A stretch of DNA of 64,000 bases from positions 62,001 through 126,000 of the forward strand of contig JACEVL010000413.1 of the NCBI GenBank assembly GCA_020284085.1, written 5' to 3'. Made by a program: the position numbers and the translations under genes. A model generated the notes under the pieces. That model saw nothing but the letters and a program-made list of their open reading frames with translations. It was not told the origin of the DNA and did no database searches. Below are positions 52,578-64,000 of this stretch, piece by piece (the stretch's first letter is position 1; each line of letters begins with the position of its first letter). The DNA comes from Aporrectodea caliginosa (taxonomy: Eukaryota > Annelida > Clitellata > Crassiclitellata > Lumbricidae).

Positions 52578-54815
52578 TTGCTTCACGAGGCTTACGCTGA
52601 AAACAATACGGGTGAAGATAATTATGGAGAATTGGATCAATCAGCGAGAAAGTGCCTCGACAACTTTCACATTTTGGCACCTGGTACTTAAACTCATCAC
52701 CTTGCTGTTGTCATTCGTTCGTTCTATAAGGGAAGGAAACTATGAAAATTTCAAAGAATCTCTCAAGCGAATGATTCCGTGGTTCCTTGTGTTTGACCAC
52801 ACACATTACTCACAATGGCTGTCTGTTCATTTTAAGGATCTTGAAGAACTCAATAAAACAGCTATCGAAGTTCATGAGAGGAAACTTTGTCATTCGCAAA
52901 ACTAGCAAACCATTCTCTGCCCTATAGCCGTGGACCAGGCCCACGAAGAAAATAACGCTGTTGTTAATGGTGATGGTGGCGCAGTGGGGCTTACCGATGA
53001 TCCAGCAGCACTTCGTCGGTGGTCTGTTGCAGGGCCTGTCGATTCTGAAGCTTTGGACAGACATCATGAACAGTATGCAGCATTTCAGAATATGTTTAGA
53101 AATGATACTTGTGCTCTTAAAGAGAGCTTTCTTGAATTAGGGAATCCGTTTCAAGAAATTACTGAAGATCACATTGCAGTCGACAGCAGATTGATAGTGA
53201 TTCAGGAAGGTGCCACAGCCTTACATGCTCTGGAAGGTGATGGTTACAATATGTACAAGACTTTTGTAAAGGAGAGGCTCGTTGGTAATCCAACACCGTT
53301 TTTGAGCCTTTGAAGAAAGTTTAGACTAAAATCTTCACTGCTAAACCCAATAAATCTCCACATGAAAACAAGGGTAAGCACACCGATGAACAGCTTTCTC
53401 TAAATTGTTTATTGCTAGTCAGAATAGGGAGATGGATTTGGATGTGTTCTTCTCTTACAAAAATCAGTCGTGTCCGCCTTCCTTGTCCGTCAATGGAGAG
53501 TTGCGTACAGGAAAGAAGAGCGATCTTACCAATATCTTACTGAATTGATACAACCAGTTGAATTTCGTGGAATTCATATGCTGTTGTTTATGACGGTGCA
53601 GCCCTCATACATGGCATGAAACCACGTTGTTCAAAAACATTTGGAGAATATTGTGAGAGAGATTTTCTGGACACTTTGCTACGGCATGCCGCTCGCCTAT
53701 CTGCTACGCGTATTGATTTGGTTTGGGATAGGCATGCTGCTGCTAGCTTGAAGAATGGTGTTCGACAGCAGCGAAGATCTGGTACACGCCGACTAGTAGC
53801 TCCAGGAACAAAACTACCACGCAACTGGCCTGACTTTCTTCGAAATGAAAACAAATAAGGAAGAACTTTTCATTCTGCTTGCGAATTATACTCTCAAAAA
53901 TGTTGGTCAAGTTCATTTTGTCACAAACGTAGACAAGGAAATCCTGTCATCTGACACACAACACACATCCTTAGCTGGCACTTCATGTGAGAAAATGGAA
54001 GAAGCAGATGGTCGTCTGATTTTGCATGTGCGCGATATGGCCTGCTATGGTTGTAAAAACGTCCTTCTTTGTACTAAACATACCGAAGTTGTTGTGCTAG
54101 CAATATCTTTCTTTCGTGTTCTACAATCATTGGGACTTACTGAACTGTGGATCCTGTATGACTCTGGTCGAAACCAAAGATACCTGCCAATCCACTAAAT
54201 AGCCGAAAATATGGGAGAAGAAAAGTCCATCGCCCTCCGTGGTTTCCACGCGTTTACAGGCTGCGATACAGTCTCAGCTTTCAGTTGCAAAGGTAAACAC
54301 TCTGCCTGGAAGACGTGGAAGCCTTATGATAAAGTAACCGTAGCCTTCACTGCCATTTACAGTCCCATACCTACACTGCAGCCCAACATGAGAGAACTAC
54401 TTGAACGCTTTGTGGTAATTCTGTATGGTGGTGCAGCACTTGTTTTCAGACTGTCAACGCAGCACGCAAAGACCTGTTTGCGACCAAAGCTACGCCATTG
54501 CCAAGTCTTCCTCCCGCAGCTGATGCGCTTGTCCTACACACTCTTCGAGCCATATACGAAGGTGGGGTCATGCAGACAGCATCATCACCGATATACCATC
54601 TCCAGCTCAATGGGGCTAGACACAGCAAGGTGAGGTGTGGACTCCACAATGGACCACACAACCAGCAGTTTGGCAGGCTTGCAGAAAACTATTGAAATGT
54701 GGGTGCAAGGAGGGGTGCATCTCAAATAGATGCTCTTGTAAATCTGCTGGTGTCCCATGCACACTGATGTGTTCCAACTGTAGAGGAAAATGTTGGAATC
54801 TTAGGTAAGGAAGTA
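52578..54815 (+). pseudogene. FEN1/PIN-like plus Cys-rich protein, decayed
   Basis: Successive frames spell one protein: MIPWFLVFDHTHYSQWLSVH, then (frameshifted) VDQAHEENNAVV, GLTDDPAALRRWSVAGPVDS, HHEQYAAFQNMF, NREMDLDVFFSYKNQSCPPS, VYDGAALIHGMKPRCSKTF, ATRIDLVWDRHAAASLKNGV, EEADGRLILHVRD, TEVVVLAISFFRV, ALRGFHAFTGCDTVSAFSCK, and finally a CXC-like tail C-G-C-K-x3-C-x5-C-x-C-K with more Cys to 54800. At least five frameshifts or stops. The order acidic EEAD, (D)TDVVVL, GCDTVS..GKG resembles the XPG-I and helix-hairpin-helix parts of flap endonucleases; here TD is replaced by TE. Members of this family are multi-copy in invertebrates and uncharacterised; nuclease function is inference. Confidence 0.6.
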
Positions 54816-55104
54816 ATTTCTTACTTTTTTACGAGAAAAAGACATAAAATATGACTAAAAATATGTTTTAGAAATACGTGGAAGACTCTTATAATTGAAT
54901 CTCTTAGAGACCATCCACAGTTATGAGGGAAGATGCCACAAAGAAATTGGAAAAACAAGCCAAAAAGTATTTATTTGTTTCGTTTTTTAACAACTTCACA
55001 GTTTTACAATATATTGACCGTATTTGGCTTAATTTTGATGTTTCATGTTGATTTTGATCTTAGACTCGTGTTATTTGAGTCACACTTCTCAATTAAACAC
55101 CTCT

Positions 55105-55300
55105 CACCTAAACGTGTATACTTAGACATCAAGATAACGATTCTAAGTGAACTAGAAGCCGAGATATTGAAAAATCTCAATTTCTGTCGGCCATTTTTGG
55201 AAAATGGCCGACCGATGAGACCTGGGCAAATATGTGATGGCTTCAATGGAATCATTGCCACAAAATGTGTATGTTTAGACACCAAGATAACTAACATATG
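55105..55300 (-). repeat. Single 152-bp satellite unit, inverted
   Basis: Reverse complement of the 49850-50385 unit (GAGATATTGAAAAATCTCAA, CGGCCATTTTTGGAAAATGG, CAAAATGTGTATGTTTAGAC), slightly longer than one unit. Confidence 0.85.
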
Positions 55301-55439
55301 GCTGCTGCTTTAAGCTAGCACTTTGCGATTACAGAACAATCGTTTCTAAGATATAATTAAAATATGAACAGGTGTGTCTAAGATCGATATGTCATATATA
55401 TATATATGCTATATATATGTGCTATATATGCTATATATG

Positions 55440-56410
55440 CCATATATATAGCATACGGAGCACGGTGACACTGGAAAATTCAGGATAGGGAAAGGAGTGA
55501 GACATGGGTGCATACTCTCTCCAGTCTTGTTCAACCTATATGCTGAAAGGATAATTCGAATGGCAGAGCTGGAAACGGCGGACGAAGGAGTGAAGATAGC
55601 AGGACAAATACTGAATAATCTATGATATGCGGACGACACAACGCTTTTGGCTGGGAGAAAGGAAGACCTCGCCGAACTAATAAAGAGACTGAGGATGGAA
55701 AGTGAGAAAGCTGGGTTATACTTCAATATCAAGAAGACCAAGATCATGACAACGGCAGAGTGGGAAACATTCGAGTTAGATGGAGAGGAAATACAGGTCG
55801 TAACAAGTTTTTCGTTCCTGGGCTCAATGATCGAAAGAGAGGGCAGATGTGAGGCAGAGGTGAGACGCAGAATAATACTAGGGAAATCAGCAATGCAGGG
55901 AATGGGAAAGATATGGAGAGACAGGCATGTGAGTATGGAGACAAAAACAGGGCTGGTGAAATCAATGATTTTCCCAATAGTGTTATACGGATGCGAGACG
56001 TGGACAAAAACAAAAGCGACAGAAGACAAGATTGACGCGTGCGAAATGTGGATATGGAGAAGATTGCTGGGGATATCATGGACAGAAAGGATAACAAATG
56101 CATCTGTCATCCAGGAGATAGGTCAACTAAGAGGAGACTTGACACTGCAACAAAGGACCATCATGCAGAAATTGATGTACTTTGGACATGTAATGAGAGC
56201 AGAGGGATTGGAGAAGGAGATTATGATGGCGTGCGGGGAGGGGAGGAGGAGAAGGGGTCGGCCGAGAACTCACTGGATGGAGGAGATACATAGGAGGACA
56301 GCGATGAGCCTTGCACAACTAAGGGAAGCGGTACAAAGCAGGCAGGATTTGGAGGAAGCTGGTCACGACGGTCGCTAGAGTTCCACGAACTGACGGCACA
56401 AGGTGACAAG

Positions 56411-56430
<20 letters not shown>
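55440..56430 (+). pseudogene. RTE-clade LINE, 5'-truncated
   Basis: Begins inside the RT domain: KGVRHGCILSPVLFNLYAER, then NNL-stop-YADDTTLLAGR (TGA at 55622-55624, directly before the catalytic YADD), AGLYFNIKKTKIM, FSFLGSMIEREGRC, FPIVLYGCETWTKTKA, MWIWRRLLGISW, MYFGHVMRAEGL and GRRRRGRPRTHWMEEIHRRT. This order is that of RTE/BovB elements. After the TGA the frame is open for 243 codons to 56378. The copy lies between AT-rich microsatellites (55390-55440; (AT)n at 56414-56452), which form its insertion site or tail. It cannot make a full polymerase. Confidence 0.9.
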
Positions 56431-56456
<26 letters not shown>

Positions 56457-56879
56457 GCGTTAGGGTTGTGCCAAGCCAGTGTAGCGCTATGTATTATGAA
56501 CATGTTTTAGTTAAGTGGGCGGCTAGCGAGCGTCTGGCAACATTTTTGAGATTGGTCGCTGCACGTGTTAATTGCGCGCCAAAGTTAAGAATTGCTGATG
56601 ACTGTTGGTTTTAATACAGTTTATTTTTAATACAGTAGAGAGAGCTGCATGTATTAAGAAGGAAATGTTAAGCGTTACAATTGAGTTATGTTGACGAAGA
56701 ACATTTGAATTGAACTGTGAAGTCAAACTTTGTGTTTGAAAGACTTGAAAGAAATATTTGAAAAGATTGGTGTTAATTTAATTATAGCCACAGTTTAGAA
56801 AAAGTTGAGCGGTCTATACTTAGCAATAAGGATAAATATTTGAGATAGGTAACTAAGGAAGAAGAGTTGGTGACAATCA

Positions 56880-57240
56880 GGATTCAAGTACGTGTCCCTG
56901 CTGACTTTTACTACAGCGGCTCAACTGACTGTAAGGTTGGATAGCTGACGTAATTCAGGAGGCAGTTGATTCCAGAGTAGCTTGACTATTTAATAGATCA
57001 AGTGTCAAATTATAAGGACGAGATGATAGGAGAGTGCGTGTTCTAAAAGTGAAACGACCGCTGGTTGAGACTGGTTGTATTGTAACTAACTGACGAATGA
57101 GGGCGGGTTGATTATGTGTGTGGCGAGATGTAGGCAACCAGTAATAATTGTTTCTCAGAGACAAATGCAAACACAAAATTGCCTGGACAGCATCAACTAG
57201 TATCAAAGAGAAAGATACAGCTGCCTGGGGCCTATTCAAT
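56880..57240 (-). pseudogene. LINE C-terminal fragment, in duplicated segment
   Basis: Minus-strand frames give RNNYYWLPTSRHTHNQPALI, then after a frameshift VKLLWNQLPPELRQLSNLTV, the W-N-x-L-P ending of CR1/L2-type LINE polyproteins. The segment 56930-57650 is repeated at 61340-62120. Confidence 0.5.
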
Positions 57241-57660
57241 CAATCGCGTGCACCGCCGTCTGCGACTTCAGATCCCAGGACGACAGATGTTCGCCTATGC
57301 TAAAACATTGGGATTGTAATTATAATTTGAAAAATTATTTATATTTTTTCCAAGATGATACTAAAAATCTGGCATGGTTTAATCTCTATGTCTATCAAAT
57401 GTTTGGTACTGTACTTCAGTCGTAAAAGTTGGAGAACGGGCGTACCTCGCACCCGAAAATTGACAAGCATCTTTTTGGCTGCCTTAATTGACGACACAGT
57501 TACAGCACGTGCATTTCTTTTAAAGGAACTGTTGAATGAAATCCGTCCTATAAAATGCACAGTTGACTTCATTTGCGATCTCAAAACAATGTACATTTAC
57601 AAGTATCAACGCAATCTTATCAAACGTTTAGGTGCTTTGTAACTATGATTCATTCTTACT
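57241..57660 (+). repeat. Duplicated non-coding segment
   Basis: The frame 57355-57642 ends NLIKRLGAL; the matching part at 61920-62120 ends NLNKRLNDL with breaks. The repeated reading suggests an old transcribed element but I do not recognise a protein. Confidence 0.4.
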
Positions 57661-57804
57661 TCTGGGTTTTCCTGTCGGAATTTCTCGTTTCCTTTTTTGG
57701 TTTGTATTTTAACAGCGAAAAGTCGTAATAACAACTTTAAAATGGTAACAACGACGTTTTAATTTTATTACCAGAGGGCCAACTGGTAATAAAATTAAAG
57801 TCGA

Positions 57805-58180
57805 ATTTTCTGAATGAATGAATGAATGACTACGACAATTCCTACAGCGCCGTAACGCGGTAGCCTACGTGCCGTTACATGGGCGCTTTAACAAGTTTTA
57901 CACAGAGTCAGAGATACGCTTTTCTAAGTAATAATTATGTCTTGAGCCTTGACTTGAATGACTCAATAGTAGTTGCAGAGCGTATTGAAAGTGGAATCCC
58001 ATTCCAGCCACGGGAAAGACACGATCTGTTCTTGATTTTCGCACCTGCAGATCGCCTTTCGCCTCAGATCTCGAAGAAGGTCAGGGCTGCTATCACTAAA
58101 TATGGAATAAACCGGTTTAGAGTATCCGGGTGGATAAACCATTCTATCCCAATAGGATCGTCATACGCATCACGATAGCC
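57805..58180 (+). repeat. Repeat fragment with SINE/LINE-like edge
   Basis: Starts after (GAAT)n, then GCGCCGTAACGCGGTAGCCTA and GCCGTTACATGGGCGC, related to 22735-22775 (GCGCCGTAACACAGCCATGC). The open frame 57879-58178 (LDLNDSIVVAERIESGIPFQ, RERHDLFLIFAP) may be translated from a repeat; family unknown. Confidence 0.35.
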
Positions 58181-58420
58181 TCGACGAAAATCCAGTCAAA
58201 ATCACCAAAAACGAAGTAAATTAATTTCAGGTCGACGTACGTACAAACTAAAGATACGGAACTTAAAATATTTTATGTGTACAATAAATCCAAATAGTAC
58301 GACTGAATACACTTAGAAACCGCCAAAATGCAAACGAAACAGAATACTCCATTTCGCTAATGGGGATACTCAATGCACTTACTCATGTATGGGGGATACT
58401 CTATTTCGTGACACCGGCGC

Positions 58421-59636
58421 CAGGGTATTTGCCGCCCTAGGCGAACCTATAGCGCCTCGCCCCGGTAAGTGCGATAACTAATTAATATTAAATTAACTAA
58501 GTTCATTAAAAAGTTATCCATAATTTACAGTGACAGTCTAGAAACTGTATTAGCTATGCAGCCTATGCTGTATGGTGTAACACGTTCAATGGGAATTTAA
58601 AATGTAAATACATGCTGGTCTATTAAATAATGAGACAGTGCACATTTTCGTTTGAACACTTTATAAGAAATCCTACGGCTACTACTAAGTCATAATCCTA
58701 CCTACGTACGAACTTTCTACGAAGTCTGTAGAAATAATTATAATGTAGGCCCCCTAATTTCAGAATTTTATTTTTCGCGCTTTCACTTTAGCAAATGTAG
58801 AAGAGTTCTATCAGTTCAATGTCTCCAGCAAGAGGCCTATCATGTTCAGTTGACGAGGTAGCTAGGCCTAGTTCAACAAGTCTTTCTTGCAGCATGGACG
58901 TACGCAATATGTTTCTTTTGAGCTTCGAGAAGCTTCTCTAATTATTAGCCACAGAAACTGGAAGTGTCAAGAAGACATCAAATCGAATAAATATGCGGCG
59001 TCTTGTAACTCTTGTTATATTTTTTAAACCTAGTACAGCAGTGTTAGCATTATTTAAAACTATATTATAAATCTAGTAGGTTTATATCAATGTTTGCACA
59101 CAAATTGCGCCATTTTAGGTTTATATCAATGTTTGCACACATATTGCGCCATTTATTGACCTCGATCATTAAGACCGTTATCTTTAGTGTCTGGTTTGTA
59201 CTAGCACTGGATTTTTCTGTGATACCGGTATGAATTATGATTTTAACAAAAATTGATTAAACTTTAATGAAAACAGGGTTTCAGTAAAACAAGGAAAACC
59301 CAAGTGAAAATACAAGGTCTCCAGAAAATCCCATTTTAGAAGTTCGGATTAAAAACCAAGATCTTGGGAAAACCGAAGGAGTGGTAACATTGCAGATGAT
59401 CGGTCTCAGTTTCATTTCAAATATGTCGCTATAGTAGGCTACTGTAGGCAACTTCAAACTTGCGATAGTTAAGGGCATTAGCGTGACGTGTCACATGACT
59501 GACGTTAATATTTCAAAATGCCTGTGGTCTGTTTGAAGCCGCTTCTTATTTTCGTATTCATTTATTAATGAATGGTGTGAAAACGCCCGCAATGCTAGGC
59601 GGCCGCCTAGTTCGCCTAGTGGTTAAACCGGCCCTG
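58421..59636. mobile_element. 1.2-kb hAT-like non-autonomous element
   Basis: Ends CAGGGTATTTGCCGCCCTAG and CTAGTGGTTAAACCGGCCCTG; inside these GGCGAAC / GTTCGCC pair. No target duplication that I can defend. Contains a direct repeat, TTTAGGTTTATATCAATGTT, at ~59075-59155. No transposase seen. Confidence 0.6.
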
Positions 59637-59689
59637 ACTTAGAAGGTCCTGCTCTGGTCGACAACACACGCAATATTCTGCTAGGTACC

Positions 59690-60370
59690 CCGGTGCGGCG
59701 GTGCCCCACCATGCAGGGACTGGTACACAAGTAATGCAAGTTTATTTACTAATCGGTTCCGCACCAGAAGCCAATGCAGCACGTTACGGAGCAATGGAGT
59801 TACATGACCGTATTTCCTACTATTTCACACTAGCCTTGTTGGCGAATTCAGTGCCGATTGCAATCTATCCAGGAGGTGATTGGGTGCCTCCGCCAGTAGG
59901 CTTTTGCAGCGGTCCACCTGAGTGGTGACAACACAGACGACCTCCGTTTTGCTGCTTCGAAAGGTTGTGATCGAATGCAGCTCCTGATTAGCCTCAACTG
60001 ACGAAAGCATTTGCTCACCATCTGACTTACATGACACGTCAGCGACAGGTTGACCTCAAGTTCAACCATAACACTGAGGTCGCGAACAACTCCCTTGGGT
60101 GGCAGTCGTTCACCACAGGCCTCAAATGGCACTACACTCAGCTGATCACGTCGTCTGCGCGTCTCGCATCAGAAGAAGTCTGTCTTATTAGGGTTTAATA
60201 ACAACCGGTTCGAGCTAATCCAACCTGCCAATTCCTCTACTCCCAGCTCCATTATTTTGCCGTTGCAACCGATGAGCTTCCGAGCCGGGACCCGACGTAT
60301 GCAACTGTGTATTATTAGCGTAGAAGTGTGAAGACAGGCCAAGTCGTGGAGCTTGGGACCATCGTTGATT
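59690..60370 (-). pseudogene. CR1-group LINE fragment, frameshifted
   Basis: Minus strand: EELAGWISSNRLLLNPNKTD, VVRDLSVMVELEVNLSLTCH, MVSKCFRQLRLIRSCIRS, PFEAAK, then other frames VDRCKSLLAEAPNHLLDRLQ and LHWLLVRNRLVNKLALLVYQ, SLHGGAPP. This is the region just after the RT active site. Two or more frameshifts. Confidence 0.85.
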
Positions 60371-61030
60371 TAATTTTTTTATCACAGAAAAATTAACGAA
60401 GAGTCCGATTTTGATTAACTTTTTGTTGTGTTTGTCTCGACGAAATGTACATCTAGATAAATAATAAATTCAGGGTAATTTAAGGTAATTTCAAGGTAAG
60501 ATAAAACGAAGTCTTACAAAAATATAATCACAATTTGAAGAAAAATGGCCAGCTCTCGATCAATAATTGTTGAAATTGGCTAAATTATTTCTTGTATTTC
60601 TCATCTTGATAACGGACATCTGCGGTAGGAAACAAGGCTATCAAATGTAAGACAATCCAAGGTTATTTAAGTTCAAAAGGGTCAATTTAAGAGAAAATTA
60701 AGCGAAATGGCAATAACTCAGTAAATATTCTAAAGAACGGTATTTGGGTCATTCGGTTTCCGTTTGCTAGGGTCGAAAAGGGTAACATTCCAGAAAACAC
60801 AGTACTAAAAGACTAACGTGACCTAATGTCATTTCAATTTTCAAAATATGTCAAAATCCGAAAAAAATTGTCATTACTCAGAAAAATCAAACAAAGAAAC
60901 ATTTGGCCATTTTGGCTCCTAAGGCAATTTCTTTTTGCTTCGGGAAAAGCTGCAAGAGGACTTTTTACGAAAGTGCTTTAATACTTGAACAAAACAACCA
61001 TAATCAAAATTCCATTGCTAGCAGTTGCTG
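60371..61030. other. Non-coding stretch
   Basis: AT-rich, no supported feature. Confidence 0.4.
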
Positions 61031-61036
61031 AAAAAC

Positions 61037-61092
61037 CAAAGGTCAACCATAGCAGGTCAAGTGACCTTGAACATCAAGGTCAACCAATGATC
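61037..61092. promoter_or_regulatory. Cluster of AGGTCA nuclear-receptor half-sites
   Basis: AAAGGTCAACC, then AGGTCAAGTGACCT (inverted repeat with 2-bp spacer), TGACCTTGA overlapping it and TCAAGGTCA just after. These match half-site and monomer (SF1/ERR-type) consensus sites. No gene nearby supports a role. Confidence 0.35.
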
Positions 61093-61334
61093 GTACAGTG
61101 TTGCAACCTCAAGCACACCATTTTACATTTGCAGTTCTCACGAAGCCCAGGGTTAACCGTGACAGGCGTACAGACTGTAAACTACAAGGTCATCCGATGG
61201 CTTTATAAAGTGTCGTCTTTCTGTTGAATATCGCGACACCAACAACCATAGAATAGACACAGAGAACACCATTAATAGAATTTGTAGTTTCTGTGAAACT
61301 ACAGGTTAACCATATTCGGCGAGTAGATAGTATG

Positions 61335-62125
61335 GGAGATATCATATAACCGACATAATTCAGGAGGCAGATGATTTCACAGTGACAGAGTAGTTTGACT
61401 ATGGATCAATTATTGTCATAATCATAAGGACGATGAGTGAGGAGAGATAGGCCTACAAGAGTGAGTCCTGGAACTAATTGAGCGAGTTGAGGGATTGCTT
61501 GTATTGTAACTAACTGACAAATGAGGGCGGGCTGATTGTTTTTGAGGAGATGAAGCTAACCAATACTTGCTTCTAAGATGCAAAGGAACGATAGGCTTTG
61601 AAAGCTACATTGCCTTGACTGCATCAACAGGTTTACAGAAAAAGCGACTGCTGCCTCTTCTGGCCTATATTCAATAAATCAGATGGTTCGCTGAAATAAT
61701 AATGTGTATCTATAAAATTAATTGCGAATTACTATCCCCGGACAGATGCTCATCTGTGCTAAAGAATGGGGATTGTAATAATAATTTGAATATCTATTAA
61801 TATTTGTCAAGATCATACTAACAATAATGGGCATTGTGTGCCTATGTGTGCCTATGAAAAGTGCAAAATAGCACATCAGTCAAAAAGTTTGAAAAAGAGT
61901 TCCTAACAGCCCAAAATTAAACCAAGCCTAATTAACTGATTTATAAGCACCTTTCATTTCTGCCTTCAATGATTGACGACGCAGCTGTGTGTATCTCTGC
62001 AATAAGGGTTATTGAAAGAAATCCCTCCTATGAATTGCACCTCTGACTTAATTTTCGATTTCAGAACAATGTACTGTTTGAAGAATCAACGCAATCTTAA
62101 CAAACGTTTAAATGATTTGTAGCAA
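61335..62125 (-). repeat. Second copy of the 56930-57650 segment
   Basis: Shared blocks AATTCAGGAGGCAG, TATTGTAACTAACTGAC(G/A)AATGAGGGCGGG, AACAATGTAC, CAACGCAATCTTA.CAAACGTTTA. More decayed than the first copy. Confidence 0.7.
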
Positions 62126-64000
62126 TGATCCATTCTTACTGCTCTGTGTATTTTTTCGGTTGACGTTATGTTCCTCGTTTCCTTTCAACTCGGTTTGTAT
62201 TGTTAGTATTCTCATCCAAGTAAAATAATATAAGATTACGCCCAAGGTAAAGTCTCCTGCTTGACAATCTCGATCCGAAGATAACGTTATCTATCTGCTC
62301 ACATGGAGCTGATAATAGAGCAGGTGTCGTCCGTGTTATCAGGTTATGGACCAATCGGATACACAAACAAAGGAGGAGGCGTCACTTGTCTAATCTGAAA
62401 CGATAAAACGCCTTGGTAGCCTGAAGGTTTGAATTAGGACAATTTTGTCTTATTTCTAACTGGCATACTTCGTCACTTGTATAATCGTTCTCATCCTCAC
62501 AAACATTCTACCGCATCACAGACTAAGCAGACTTAATTACAGATGACAATTCGTATCTCGGTTTCTGATTCGCTCTTTGTCTCAGAAATTTCACAGGAGA
62601 ACATGGTTTCGAAGACAGGACTGCGAGCTATCAACAGAAACTTATGAGCCCGAATGGTGAGAGTGGCGCCCGAATGGTGGTCCCACTACGAAACAGACGT
62701 CTGTTGCTACTTCGTTGTCCAACATGTACTGCACACATTCCGTCAAAGTCTTATCCAATCGCCATTAAGTCTCTTTTGAACTTGCCATTACCTGAAACTA
62801 GGCTGCGGTGGAGACAAACCTTGCGTTTTTAGGATATTGCTTGTTCTTATACAGCGCAAGTGAAACTGGAGCATAGGTTCTACCACGCTGAAGAAGATTA
62901 ATCCGTGCTAGATCAGGCAGTCTAATCTTCAATGCATCTACACGTATTGAATATGATTGCATCACCAGATGCATGCATTAACTGCCCACACAATTCTGAA
63001 GTCGCTACATATCGGCAGGTCAAGTGCGCATGTATTGAACGTCAACACTGCATAGAAATTGACGAAGAAACGGTCTGAGTAATAAAAATATCAAAATTGA
63101 GAAGCCGTGAAGCAAGCGTATCGTAATCATAAACTGCGAACTTCTAAAGCGCCACTCGAAAAGCAAACGCAGGGCACCAGCTTATTCATGAGCCTACGTC
63201 GAGCACAGAGGTTGTCCAAATGGTATCCTCACATCTGTGCAACGCAAATTTTTATTGGCTTGAATGTGGTTCTTTTCGATATGAAAAATGCTTTTAATAA
63301 AGTTCTACGTAGTGCATATTAAATGGCATTGCAGGTGGCATTAGCATTTCATTATCGCTACAGCTGAACTCAGATCTCCACTGCCCCTTAACTACGGCTC
63401 AGACAATCCGTTTCATAATGTCCAGGAAATTCTACCGGTTTGCTTGCCATGGAGTCGCAACTTTGGAGCCATATAAAACTAAACATTTTAAACCATATAC
63501 CAATACAAGATGGCGGAGGCAGCTTTCAGTTTAGAGTAAAACATTATAAGCTTACGCCGCAAGAGATTCAGATGACTTGACCAGCTGCATATTATTAATG
63601 GTATATTTACAAAACGTGTATCACGGAATCATGTATTTTTCTAGATTCTAGAACAGTGCTTCTCAAAGTGGTCGTCCGCGAGCCTTCAGTTGCCGGTCCT
63701 AAAAGTGAGTCAAGAAACTGGTCAAATTGTGTCGGAATCAAGAAATGGCTACAATATTTCCTGAAGTCTAAACAAAAAAACAAATATTAGGCTAGAATTC
63801 AAAGGGCAATAGAGTTATAGACTTGGCTAAACACGCATTTAAATCAATTTTAATATGTGTGGTGTGTGTATGTGTGTGTGTTGATCACGACGTGAGAATT
63901 ATTACACAGTGCGCGTTAGGTATTACTTGACAATCTATGAGATTTAATATGCTATTTAGGTGTAGGGTAAAGTGTCCCTTTATGGGCACTCTCCAAATAT
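62126..64000. other. Non-coding stretch to the window end
   Basis: Open frames at 62644-62832 and 63107-63322 are short and not recognisable. A (GT)n run lies at 63855-63880. Confidence 0.4.

Overview
This is invertebrate nuclear DNA: AT-rich, gene-poor and packed with transposable elements, with introns, SINEs, LINEs, MITEs, satellites and microsatellites. There is no sign of operons or of a virus or plasmid. The Mab-21/cGAS-like gene, the RLE-type, CR1/L2-, RTE- and I/Jockey-like LINEs, the piggyBac and hAT elements and the FEN-like 'GCDTVSAF' family point to a marine invertebrate such as an echinoderm, hemichordate, cephalochordate or lophotrochozoan. I cannot name the phylum from sequence alone.

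Host-gene content is small. (1) 43.1-45.9 kb (-) holds a 937-codon cGAS-like receptor/Mab-21 gene with the nucleotidyltransferase signature intact. A TA-flanked MITE has replaced its last ~55 codons with 41 MITE-encoded ones, and the old 3' end is stranded at 42.4 kb. A second copy of that 3' end lies at 8.2-8.5 kb. (2) Two copies of an NHL/beta-propeller-like exon lie at 0.78-1.7 kb (+, one in-frame TAG) and 32.0-32.9 kb (-, open). (3) A Thr/Ser-rich secreted protein at 33.6-35.2 kb (-) has a signal-peptide exon I found by joining a donor and an acceptor in matching phase. That exon is also phase-compatible with the propeller exon downstream.

The rest is mobile DNA and its debris. 0-9 kb: SINEs, hAT-type MITE, I-like and CR1/L2-like LINE fragments. 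9.5-13.3 kb: an apparently intact 984-aa RLE-type LINE next to an (ATT)n tract. 13.3-18.8 and 22.5-30.9 kb: two copies of one segmental duplication. The second copy has received a TTAA-flanked element full of ~155-bp satellite units and a young 4.0-kb non-coding LTR element. 19-20.3 kb: a foldback element with ~350-bp arms. 31-42 kb: SINEs, MITEs and a piggyBac relic. 46.9-50.4 kb: a decayed uncharacterised gene family member, a large MITE, a foldback element whose arms are arrays of 15-bp palindromes, and a 152-bp satellite. 51.5-56.4 kb: an inverted repeat partner of 39.8-41 kb, a decayed FEN-like/Cys-rich coding region and an RTE LINE. 56.9-62.1 kb: LINE fragments, a second duplicated segment and a 1.2-kb hAT-like element.

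The most interesting items are the cGAS-like gene with its MITE-made tail, the palindrome-array foldback element, the phase-1 signal exon shared by two exons, the reuse of one 30-bp minisatellite motif by several MITEs, insertion of RLE LINEs at ATT tracts, and strong over-representation of the octamer TAGGCCTA.
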